Positions 45,546 through 53,462 of a stretch of 64,000 nt of DNA are shown here, piece by piece. The number at the start of each line of letters is the position of its first letter. Within the stretch, counting starts at the first letter, position 1. The DNA is from Chitinispirillales bacterium ANBcel5. Its GTDB lineage: Bacteria > Fibrobacterota > Chitinivibrionia > Chitinivibrionales > Chitinispirillaceae. The stretch lies in contig JARUKZ010000003.1 of NCBI GenBank assembly GCA_029688955.1, positions 62,001 to 126,000 of the forward strand, read 5' to 3'. Both the position numbers and the translations under genes were made by a program. The notes beneath the pieces were generated by a model. It worked only from the letters and a program-made list of their open reading frames with translations, searched no databases and was not told the origin of the DNA.

Positions 45546-46805
45546 CTATACATGCCTAAGAGCTTCAGTTATAGAAAATCTTCCACCCTTAACCGATGGA
45601 TATATGCCGGCAATTGTTGCTATCACAATAGCAAAAATTGCTGAGAACAGAAAAGAAAAGAGATTCCATTCACCATAAATAGTTCCCCAAAAAGGCATAT
45701 TAGCAGCTACACCGATAGTGCCTCCGAAAAATAATTCGAATGGAAACCCATACACGGTTAAAAAAACATTGGCAATAACTCCGCACACCACACCCATTAA
45801 ACATCCAACTACACCAGTGAAAAATCCTTCAAGGCAAAATAACAACGTTACTTCTGAGGGGCACATGCCATGAGCCCGCAAAACACCTATTTCTCTTGTT
45901 CTTTCATACACACTCATCAGTACAGTATTAAAAATTCCTACAGCAGCAATAAGAAGTATTACCCCCATGAATATTGAACTGTACGCTCTTTTCTGTTTTG
46001 ATAGTTCAAAAAAAGCCGCACCGATTTGATCGAAGGTAAGTGGTACTACCTCGTCCATATTGTTAGCAATTCTTTTTCTTACATGGTCTGCATCTTCAAT
46101 CAAACGATCAAGATTTGCCCTGTGGTGAAGGCCAATATTCATCTCTGTAGCAAGCCCTTCCAGATCGAGAAAATCATTTGCTGCCTTAAAAGTAATCGTC
46201 ACACTAGTACTGTTTACAGTCGGATCAGAGGTATTAATAACTCCCACCACCCTGAACTCATCGGCGTTTCTGCTTTCGTATTTTGTCATGGCATACAGTG
46301 TTATGTATTCTCCAACCTCAACACCAAGATCTTTTGCCAATGCACTGCCAAGCATAATCTCCCGTTCACTTTCCTGTGAAAAGTTTTCACCTTCAACATA
46401 ATTGTGAAATGAAAAGACTGTAGAATCAGTTATGGGTTCGATAACCGTACCTATAACAGGCAGAGCTTCACTGTAATTTGAAAGTTTGGCGAAAAATTGT
46501 GTTCTGGGCGTAATTCCCTTCACGACTTCATCATTCCCGAGAAGCTCAACAAAGCTATCCAACTCCCCAACTTCATAATCGAGTGGAAATGCATGCTTCT
46601 TCTCTTGATATCTTAGACTATGTACTTTAACGCCGGCTGTAGTCAGGTTTATTGTATTGTCGGTTCCAATGCGATCCATTCCGGCAAAAAGAGAATCAAG
46701 GAAAATGTATACCGTTAATGTAACTGCTACCGTTACAGCAGAGCGCATGGTCCTACTTCTATGGCGAAGTATATTGCGCCAGGCAATTTTTACCAATACT
46801 TTCAT
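45546..46805 (-). CDS. FtsX-type ABC permease (LolC/E-like), first copy
   Basis: A 419-residue permease of the same type: N-terminal helix VKIAWRNILRHRSRTMRSAVTVAVTLTVYIFL, a large periplasmic domain, then the FtsX helices with SIFMGVILLIAAVGIFNTVLMSVYERTREIGVLRAHGM (coupling helix) and LFCLEGFFTGVVGCLMGVVCGVIA. Its start overlaps the stop codon of the ATPase gene by 4 bp (ATGA), so translation is coupled. The two permeases differ clearly in sequence, consistent with a LolC/LolE-like heterodimer. The substrate is not determinable. Confidence 0.92.
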   Translation of the reverse strand: MKVLVKIAWRNILRHRSRTMRSAVTVAVTLTVYIFLDSLFAGMDRIGTDNTINLTTAGVKVHSLRYQEKKHAFPLDYEVGELDSFVELLGNDEVVKGITPRTQFFAKLSNYSEALPVIGTVIEPITDSTVFSFHNYVEGENFSQESEREIMLGSALAKDLGVEVGEYITLYAMTKYESRNADEFRVVGVINTSDPTVNSTSVTITFKAANDFLDLEGLATEMNIGLHHRANLDRLIEDADHVRKRIANNMDEVVPLTFDQIGAAFFELSKQKRAYSSIFMGVILLIAAVGIFNTVLMSVYERTREIGVLRAHGMCPSEVTLLFCLEGFFTGVVGCLMGVVCGVIANVFLTVYGFPFELFFGGTIGVAANMPFWGTIYGEWNLFSFLFSAIFAIVIATIAGIYPSVKGGRFSITEALRHV

Positions 46806-47494
46806 GACACTTTTCTTTGATCAGAATGAATCATTCCATCCCTGAGGACAACGACTCTTAAGGCATGACTCTCAACGAGCTTGTCGTGAGTCGAAAAAAC
46901 AAAAGTGCTTCCAAGATCTTTGTTTATGGTTTGCATTATAGAAACAATCTCTTCAGCAGTACTGGAGTCAAGATTTGCCGTAGGCTCATCAGCAAGAACA
47001 ATGAGTGGCCTTTTTACAAGTGCTCGGGCGATTGCAACCCGCTGCTCCTGGCCGCCGGAGAGCTCGCCCGGGCGACGATGTGCTTTAGATTCCAACCCTA
47101 CCAGCTCTATCATCTCCATCGCCCTTTTTCTTATCTCTTTTTTTGAATGCCTCTTCTCTATAATCAGTGGAAGTTCCACATTTTCTACAACAGAGAGAAC
47201 CGGAATAAGATTATATGATTGAAAAATAAAGGCGATATTGTGTTTCCGATATCCAGAGAGCTGATTTTCAGTCAAACCACCAAGCTGTTTGCCATCATAA
47301 ATGACACTTCCCTCTGTTGGGCTGTCCAAACATCCGATTATATTAAGCAATGTCGACTTTCCACTCCCTGATGGACCAACGATCGAAAGGAATTCTCCCT
47401 TCTCAATCGACATATCAACACCCCTTAGTGCATACACACGACTCTCGCCCTTACGAAAAACCCTCCTTACATTGTGCAACTGTAATATAGGCAT
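46802..47494 (-). CDS. ABC transporter ATP-binding protein, LolD/MacB type
   Basis: A 230-residue ATPase, first gene of the operon. Walker A is [15 protein letters not shown], the Q-loop is [22 protein letters not shown], the signature is [19 protein letters not shown], Walker B is [14 protein letters not shown], and the H-loop is VFSTHD. The [34 protein letters not shown] opening and length match LolD/MacB/FtsE-like subunits. ATG 47494 has AAAGGTG seven bases upstream; GTG 47503 is an alternative. It couples ATP hydrolysis to cargo extraction by the two permeases encoded next. Confidence 0.94.
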   Translation of the reverse strand: MPILQLHNVRRVFRKGESRVYALRGVDMSIEKGEFLSIVGPSGSGKSTLLNIIGCLDSPTEGSVIYDGKQLGGLTENQLSGYRKHNIAFIFQSYNLIPVLSVVENVELPLIIEKRHSKKEIRKRAMEMIELVGLESKAHRRPGELSGGQEQRVAIARALVKRPLIVLADEPTANLDSSTAEEIVSIMQTINKDLGSTFVFSTHDKLVESHALRVVVLRDGMIHSDQRKVS

Positions 47495-47652
47495 TACCAA
47501 CACCTTTCTGTTTTCAGCAAAACAGGTCTGCTAACAACTCCTGCAGAAAATATGAAGATCTCCCTAAAAATCCGTTTTAACAATACAATTACAGGGAGCA
47601 AAACTATCTATATAAAGATTGATGAGCAACTCTGAAAAATTACGGTTAAAAC

Positions 47653-48564
47653 TTATATAGACAGTGTCAAAAAGGTCAGTGCTACACCTGTAGTGATTGT
47701 AAAAATCAACCGGTGAAGATGATATTTGAATTTGCCCAGAGATTTAAGATCCTCTATATCTGCCCGTTTTTTATAGCGTACCACTATGTAAAAGTGGATT
47801 CCAGGTATAAGTACAAGAAAAAGAGCTCCAATCAAAGTAAAGAAATGGATTGAAAAGAGAATTGCTATCAGCAGTGAAAAAAACGAAAGAGCCACTATCA
47901 AATTTTTTGCACTGTTGAGACCGTAGAGAACGGCATAGGTTCTTTTACCGGTTTTTTTGTCTGAAGGCATATGCTTAAGTCCGCTCGAAAGTGCGCTGGC
48001 CAGGGCAAGCAGGAAAAGAAGAATAAACGGAGCAAGTGTATCGGGCACTAATTTACCTGAAGTAAAATAGAGGGCTGATAACGGAAGTACGATTCCCACG
48101 CCTAATGCTTCAAACAACTCTCCCATTCCTCTATAATTAAAACGATAAGGGCCAAAACTGTACAAAGTGAGGATCAGTACAGAAACCAAAGCAGCTACAG
48201 GTGCAAATAGACGGCCCAAAAGAATTGCATAGAGTACTGCTGTAGCTAAACAGAGAAGTGCTGCTATACATCCGGCTGTGAACATTGCTCTCTTTGATAT
48301 CTGGCCCGTAGGGATCATTCGTTCATCGATAAGATGAGGATAGTGTTTCATGTGGTAGCAATCAGCATCTGCATCTGCAACATCATTCATTAACACAATA
48401 AAGATCTGAAGAGACAGGCCGTAGAGAAGTAAGAGTATAAAACCAAGTGAAGAGAATGCCTCTGCCATCCACACACCCACGGAAAAACCAGCAAGAAGGG
48501 GAAGTATGATCTTGGGAAGTGATCCCGGCTTAACAGCAACGATCCAGGGCTTTAACATGCACAA
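47653..48564 (-). CDS. UbiA-family prenyltransferase (first copy)
   Basis: A 303-residue polytopic membrane protein with about nine helices. The first Mg-prenyl diphosphate motif is NDVADADADCYH (N-D-x-x-D-x-x-x-D), in helix 2. The second is SDKKTGKRTYAVLYG after SSGLKHMP (D-x-x-x-G-K-R-T), as in the MenA/UbiA group. It starts inside the preceding TrpD-like gene (13-bp overlap), so the two are translated together. UbiA enzymes attach an isoprenoid chain to an aromatic ring, a sugar phosphate or a carotenoid. The TrpD-like partner suggests a phosphoribosylated intermediate, but that is only an inference. ATG 48558 is an alternative start. Confidence 0.87.
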   Translation of the reverse strand: MCMLKPWIVAVKPGSLPKIILPLLAGFSVGVWMAEAFSSLGFILLLLYGLSLQIFIVLMNDVADADADCYHMKHYPHLIDERMIPTGQISKRAMFTAGCIAALLCLATAVLYAILLGRLFAPVAALVSVLILTLYSFGPYRFNYRGMGELFEALGVGIVLPLSALYFTSGKLVPDTLAPFILLFLLALASALSSGLKHMPSDKKTGKRTYAVLYGLNSAKNLIVALSFFSLLIAILFSIHFFTLIGALFLVLIPGIHFYIVVRYKKRADIEDLKSLGKFKYHLHRLIFTITTGVALTFLTLSI

Positions 48565-49652
48565 GCCAGTTTTAGAGTTTTATAGCCGGTTGAAGGATTG
48601 CGGTTCTGACATCCCACCCATTCCTGAAGTTTTTCAAACGCTGCACCATTCTCTAAAAGATCTTTTGCCTTGGCAAAACCCGCTTCCAGCGTATCAACCT
48701 TATCCGCTATATAGAGCAGCGGGGCGGTATTAAGCAGTACAATATCTCTCTGAGCTTCTGTTGCCTTGTTTTGAAGAACACGACAGACGATCTGTGATGC
48801 CTCAGCAACAGACTCCGCGTTTTTAAGCTGCTCATATGATGCCCGTTTAATGCCGAAATCCTCAGGACTTATGCTATAGTGGTGAATCACTCCCTTTTCA
48901 TCCAGTTCATAGATTAGTGAATTGCCCAAAGTCGACAGCTCATCCATTCCTTCGTTCTCGCCACTGCCGTAGCCATGAAACACAAGTGCTCTCTTATATC
49001 CTATGGCCTTCATCGTTTCCACCGTTTGTTTAAGCAGATGAGGGCCATAGACGCCCCTTACACCATGGGTGGGATTAGCTGGATTGGCAAGAGAACCTGC
49101 TATATTAAGAGTCGATCCAAACCGAATCTGAGAGAGAATTCTAAAGAGTGCTTTTGGATGAACAATTTCGCTCATCCCGTTAAATATGCCGATACCACAA
49201 TGGTGTATACTCTCCTTAACCACCTCAAGCGGTGCTTCCACATCTATCCCCATATGCTCCAGAACATCAATTGTTCCACATTTGGATGTAAGCGCACGGG
49301 CTCCATGCCTGGCGATAGTAACTCCATCAGAAGCTGCGATTATTGCTGCTGCAGTGCTGATATTGAATGTCTTAAGGCTATCCATCCCTGTGCCGCAATT
49401 TTCAACGAGTGGATATAAGTGTGACAAATCCACCTTCTCTGTATCCAGCTCATACACCGCTTCCCAGGTTCCTGCAATCTCCTGAGCAGTTTCACCTTTC
49501 ATGGAGAGCGCTGCCATAAATGCACCCTGCTGTAGATCTGGCTGGTTATTTGTAACTATCTGCTGCCAGCACTCTCTGGCTTGCTGCTTTGAAAGGTGCT
49601 CTCCACTCATTAATGTTGTAATGAAACCTCCAAAATCCTCCAGAGTGCTCAT
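48552..49652 (-). CDS. TrpD-like (glycosyltransferase family 3) phosphoribosyltransferase, divergent
   Basis: About 366 residues from ATG 49652, which has AAAGGAG 7 bases upstream. Residues 1-75 are the helical GT3 N-domain; the PRPP-binding loop is VENCGTGMDSLKTFNISTAAA (TrpD: GTGGDG.KTFNIST). But the anthranilate-contacting HGNR of TrpD is here ARHGARALTSKCGTIDVLE (Asn to Ala), and the FAP..HP..M region is replaced by IFNGMSEIVHPKAL. True TrpD function is therefore doubtful. No other trp gene is near. It overlaps the UbiA gene downstream by 13 bp, which suggests a shared pathway. It could be a TrpD2-like or a specialised phosphoribosyltransferase. Confidence 0.78.
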   Translation of the reverse strand: MSTLEDFGGFITTLMSGEHLSKQQARECWQQIVTNNQPDLQQGAFMAALSMKGETAQEIAGTWEAVYELDTEKVDLSHLYPLVENCGTGMDSLKTFNISTAAAIIAASDGVTIARHGARALTSKCGTIDVLEHMGIDVEAPLEVVKESIHHCGIGIFNGMSEIVHPKALFRILSQIRFGSTLNIAGSLANPANPTHGVRGVYGPHLLKQTVETMKAIGYKRALVFHGYGSGENEGMDELSTLGNSLIYELDEKGVIHHYSISPEDFGIKRASYEQLKNAESVAEASQIVCRVLQNKATEAQRDIVLLNTAPLLYIADKVDTLEAGFAKAKDLLENGAAFEKLQEWVGCQNRNPSTGYKTLKLACAC

Positions 49653-50129
49653 TAATCCGCTCCTTTTGCCTCTTACCATATAGTTTGTGATACCATAAAA
49701 TACTTATGTGGATATCTCATTTCACAGATTAATTACCTGAATAGTTGTTCACAGATTAACTCAGTTTGACGTAGTTAAAATGAATCTTTTATTTCTTCTA
49801 TAAAATGGGTGGGTTGGAACTGTTTTCGGAGAAAGTGGTAGGAGTGGTATATATAGTTGTATAAAATTATTTCACGGAAAAATATGTTGATTTCAATAGT
49901 TGGATAAAATAGCTTTTATTGGTAATGTGGAGTGCAAATCGCTCGTACCCTGCTTAAAAAATGCACTCTGATTCCCTAAAAAGCTTCTAGATAAAACTAA
50001 ACAGGTTTGATTGGTTGCATTTAAATATTTTTAATTCTAACACAGAGATCGTGTTACATTATCAGCAAAATACTGCTACACTGTTCAATTTTAAGATTCT
50101 GATCTAAAAAAGAAAGATGAATTAGTTAT
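49653..50129. other. Divergent intergenic region
   Basis: The spacer between the TrpD-like/UbiA operon (minus) and the lycopene-cyclase-like/UbiA pair (plus) is AT-rich and should hold both promoters. No ORF, hairpin or repeat was recognised. Confidence 0.4.
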
Positions 50130-50978
50130 ATGAATTTTTTGAGTCAGTACCCTTTTTTGATGCTGAATATCCTGATTTGGGTAGCGGTCCTCCCGGTGCT
50201 GATTTTCCGTAAAGATCTACGAATTCACGCAGCTAAACTGTCGATTCTCTCTATACCATTTGGCTTTACAGAGTTTCTGTTCTATCCCGATTACTGGAAC
50301 CCACCATTCCTTTTTGATTTGGCAGAAAGAATTGGTTTTGGTATTGAGGACTTTATGTTTGTAACCGGTTTAGCATCTATGTCTATAACATTACCCCCAT
50401 TTTTCCTGAAAAAGGCACTTATAAAAGCAGTGGTTGTTGATGATACAAAAAACGCTGTCACAGTAAAAAGTCCTAAGGTTGCAATACCTGAAAGTTCTTA
50501 CAGTTCTATGCAAGTCAATAGCAGTAGTGATGTTCAGCGTGCAGAAAACCAGGCAAGTGAACCTTTTCACAAAACTTCTTTCTTTAGCGGTAAAAGGGCG
50601 CTGTATTTTGGATTAATTCTCTCGGTAGCAATATGTGCGATTGCTGTTGTTACAGTTTTTTGGGGAGTTCCTGCAATTTATGCGGCAATAATCCTTATGA
50701 CTCCTATTTGGATTATACCGGTTAAGTATCGAAAGGATCTGATACCTATGGCTCTTTGGGGCGGGTTTATAGGATTTATAGTTTATGGACTCCAGTGCTT
50801 AATTTTTGAGCTTCTCTTACCGGGAAGCTTTGAAACTTACTGGCATACCCATAAATTATTGGACTTTTATGTCTGGCGAATTCCGCTTGAGGAACTGTTA
50901 TATGGTAGTGTCGCTTTTGCCTCTGCACTGTGTTTATATCCATCCCTTTTCAACTTACGTTGGAAACGATTGCAATGA
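50130..50978 (+). CDS. Lycopene-cyclase-domain membrane protein
   Basis: A 282-residue polytopic membrane protein with two lycopene-cyclase-type halves. The first (about 1-110) has LRIHAAKLSILSIPFGFTEFLFYPDYWNPPFLFDLAERIGFGIEDFMFV, the typical YPDYWxP..L....IEDF signature. A Ser-rich linker of about 40 residues follows. The second half ends with TYWHTHKLLDFYVWRIPLEELLYGSVAFASALCLYP, containing PLEEL. These CrtYcd-like proteins fold linear carotenoid ends into rings, and in C50 pathways pair with UbiA-type elongases. The ATGA overlap with the next UbiA gene fits such a pair. The actual substrate is unknown, and no phytoene synthase gene is in the window. Confidence 0.82.
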   Translation: MNFLSQYPFLMLNILIWVAVLPVLIFRKDLRIHAAKLSILSIPFGFTEFLFYPDYWNPPFLFDLAERIGFGIEDFMFVTGLASMSITLPPFFLKKALIKAVVVDDTKNAVTVKSPKVAIPESSYSSMQVNSSSDVQRAENQASEPFHKTSFFSGKRALYFGLILSVAICAIAVVTVFWGVPAIYAAIILMTPIWIIPVKYRKDLIPMALWGGFIGFIVYGLQCLIFELLLPGSFETYWHTHKLLDFYVWRIPLEELLYGSVAFASALCLYPSLFNLRWKRLQ

Positions 50979-51889
50979 AAATACTACGAGCCTGGCTCAG
51001 GGCATCACGTTTACCGAGCCAGACCTTTATACTTTTCCCAATACTGTTTGGAGTATCAGTAGCTTTTTCAGTGGGCTATCAGTTAAATCTTGTATACCTT
51101 TTAGCAGTGCTTTTATTCAGCATAATGATTCAACTATACATCGTATATGCAAACGATTATGCAGATTACGAGCTGGACCTCCTTAATGATACCTATACTC
51201 CATTTTCAGGTGGTTCCAGAGTTCTTGTTTACAACCACCTGAAAAGAGAACAGATTGGTTTGGGTGCAGTGGTCTCTGGGTTTTTGTGCCTTTTACTTGG
51301 CTTCATACTGACGCTGAGTGGAAGACCATATGCTCTTATCCTGGTTTTTTTCTCATTAACACTACTGTGGCTTTACAGTTTTAAACCTGTAGAGCTATCC
51401 TACCGGGGAGGCGGAGAGTTTCTTCAGATGGTGGGTGCTGGTTTCATCCTGCCGCTATTTGGATACTATGTTATATCAGGAGACATTCAAAGCTTTCCAT
51501 TTCAATATTATCTATCATTGTTGCCACTAAATCTTGGATGTGCTATTTCTACAACGTTGCCCGATGAACCATCAGACAGAAGGGGCGGTAAGAGAACTTT
51601 GGCCGTTCTGGCCGGAAGAACAAAAGTTCAAATAGCTGTAATCACCCTACACTGTGTGGCTGTTATCTTCTTTGTTGTTGTTGTTAAGGAGCTAATTCTT
51701 AATCTATGGATAGTTGCAGTAATTATCCTTCCATTGATCTCTATTATCGTAATGATTGTATGCATGAAAAAAAGCAGACCAGGTAATAAAACCATGTTTG
51801 CTTTTGTGCTCTTCTCCATTCTCTCCACTTTGTCCTTTACGATTTTAATAACAGCAGCGATGCTTTTTGGAACTCACAAATCCTCATGA
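50975..51889 (+). CDS. UbiA-family prenyltransferase (second copy)
   Basis: About 304 residues from ATG 50975, which overlaps the previous stop codon (ATGA); an upstream ATG at 50930 lies inside the cyclase-like gene. Nine or so helices. The first motif, YANDYADYELDLLNDTYTPFSGGSRVLV, has N-D-x-x-D-x-x-x-D and the GGSRVL seen in MenA. The second motif is PDEPSDRRGGKRTLAVLAG. It resembles MenA-like or carotenoid-elongase-like UbiA proteins. Coupling with a lycopene-cyclase-like gene suggests isoprenoid or carotenoid chemistry such as lycopene elongation, but menaquinone-type prenylation cannot be excluded. Confidence 0.87.
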   Translation: MKILRAWLRASRLPSQTFILFPILFGVSVAFSVGYQLNLVYLLAVLLFSIMIQLYIVYANDYADYELDLLNDTYTPFSGGSRVLVYNHLKREQIGLGAVVSGFLCLLLGFILTLSGRPYALILVFFSLTLLWLYSFKPVELSYRGGGEFLQMVGAGFILPLFGYYVISGDIQSFPFQYYLSLLPLNLGCAISTTLPDEPSDRRGGKRTLAVLAGRTKVQIAVITLHCVAVIFFVVVVKELILNLWIVAVIILPLISIIVMIVCMKKSRPGNKTMFAFVLFSILSTLSFTILITAAMLFGTHKSS

Positions 51890-52254
51890 CGTACTGTGGA
51901 TTGAGCGGTGTAAATGAATACTTAATGAAATACTGTACGAAAAGCAAAAGAGATACTACCTACTGCTGTATAGTTATTCTTTCTGTTAAAAGAAAGATCT
52001 TAGAATACCCGCAGTGAAAATAAGTGCTCCGGAAGTATATTAGACCTAAAATGCTTTAGGGCCAAGGAGAGCGAATATGGTTTTGTCAGATATAGAGGCA
52101 TAGAGCAGAATAGAGGTTTTGCCAGCAAGAGAACCTTTAAATGTATCATTGTCGCCCCCGGTGGTTACTACGGCATGACCCGGGTTATTTTGTACAAGTT
52201 TTTTACAGTCTTGCTCTTGCAAGTGCGAGCAAAACTCTCAACCTAATAATTTGT
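51890..52254. other. Intergenic region
   Basis: No gene, repeat or hairpin with T-run was recognised. It lies between convergent genes. Confidence 0.35.
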
Positions 52255-52578
52255 TTATCGCTCAATTAACCCACCTTTATCTCTGTATTTACACAGTGCA
52301 TAGATTGCTGATGCATAAATGGCGACCGAAAAAATTCCTACCGAGAAAATACCCACAGAAAAAACTCCAATCGAAAAAATACCTATGGAGAAAATGCCTG
52401 CCGAAAATATACCTGCAGCGAAATTACCGGCTGCAAAAACTCCGGAAGAAAACATTCCGGAGGCAAAGTAATTGTTTGCAAACAGGCCCGCTGATCCCGG
52501 TTCTTCAACTACTATTATACCGATAACGATTAGAATGAGTGCAAGAATGATGATGCCATATTTGGATACTATTTTCAT
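52255..52578 (-). CDS. Hydrophobic pentapeptide-repeat membrane protein
   Basis: A 107-residue protein. An N-terminal helix (YGIIILALILIVIGIIVV) is followed by about 13 unbroken pentamers with the consensus x-G-[IV]-F-[SA] (for example AGIFS, IGIFS, VGIFS), and then a short KYRDKGGLIER tail. The DNA has matching 15-bp periodicity. Pentapeptide-repeat proteins form a right-handed quadrilateral beta helix; here every turn exposes Phe and Gly instead of the usual polar residues, so it probably sits in or on a membrane. Function unknown. The start ATG 52578 has GGAGCAAC upstream. Confidence 0.78.
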   Translation of the reverse strand: MKIVSKYGIIILALILIVIGIIVVEEPGSAGLFANNYFASGMFSSGVFAAGNFAAGIFSAGIFSIGIFSIGVFSVGIFSVGIFSVAIYASAIYALCKYRDKGGLIER

Positions 52579-52817
52579 AGTTGTTGCTCCTGTGCTCTGT
52601 TTGTTTTGAGCTAAATGATTAGATATCTACTTATAGCAATTTTCTATCCATTTGAGTAGCTCTTGTAGGATAAAGGTAGCCTGAATGTGGATGGAGGTGG
52701 GTATGAACAGATACTCCTGTAAAATCTCCTGAAGGGTGATGGCAGAGATATCTGTGTTCGTAATTTCTTTAATGAGTGTTTAATAGAGTAGTGTAATTAA
52801 AAGATATACACCAAAAA

Positions 52818-53078
52818 TTAATGGTTAGATTCTGGAGCGACTCTTTTAAGTGGTTCAAAAAGATACTCTAACCCATTTACCTTTATTTCATAAACAGCCC
52901 TGAGCATCTCCCCCAATGTGTTCTCAGGAAACCCTTTACGGTTAAACCATACCACATAGGGTTCGGGTAAGTCTATAAGAAGTAACCCCTTGTATTTGCC
53001 AAAAGGCATCCTTGTACGTGCAAGCTTCAGAAGATAAGTGGGATCAGAAAAAAGAGAATCGGAAGTTGGCATAATCAC
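52818..53078 (-). CDS. DUF3820-family protein
   Basis: An 86-residue protein. The core MPFGKYKGLLLIDLPEPYVVWFNRKGFPENTLGEMLRAVYEIKVNGLEYL is the DUF3820 pattern (MPFGKYKG..L.DLPE.Y..WF..KGFP.G.LG..L). The same family is called putative quorum-sensing-regulated virulence factor; no function has been proven. It is a stand-alone gene and lies between a membrane-repeat protein gene and an exported protein gene. The start could be ATG 53078 or ATG 53072 (MIM); the first is used. Confidence 0.9.
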   Translation of the reverse strand: MIMPTSDSLFSDPTYLLKLARTRMPFGKYKGLLLIDLPEPYVVWFNRKGFPENTLGEMLRAVYEIKVNGLEYLFEPLKRVAPESNH

Positions 53079-53462
53079 TGTTCCTGAAAAAGGTGAATCG
53101 GTGAATATACTTTAAGAATAGATCTATTCCTTGAAAACTTTTTCTAAAGCACGAAGAGTAAACAATTTTTACTTCAATTAAACTTCTGTAATCTTTGAAA
53201 GAAAATGCAATAACCGTTTTTCCATTATTTGATTGACATAAATGTCCATTAAACCTCTGAATGTTTTATATCACTTTAGATAGAAAGTAGCCAGTGTTTT
53301 TCTAATTGTATACAATGTTTTCTAACTTTCAGCAAAACATCTGAATACATTTTTATTTTCTATTACTCTTAGATGAATGGCATACAACCGTATAATCATT
53401 TATTATTAATTGCAGAGAGCAGTTTTACCTGGTAATTATTATCATTCATCGGGAGGTCCAAA
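53079..53462. other. AT-rich intergenic promoter region
   Basis: Strongly AT-rich. It contains TTGACA near 53233 and a GGGAGG ribosome-binding site at about 53451, just before ATG 53463. No ORF or repeat was recognised. Confidence 0.4.
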
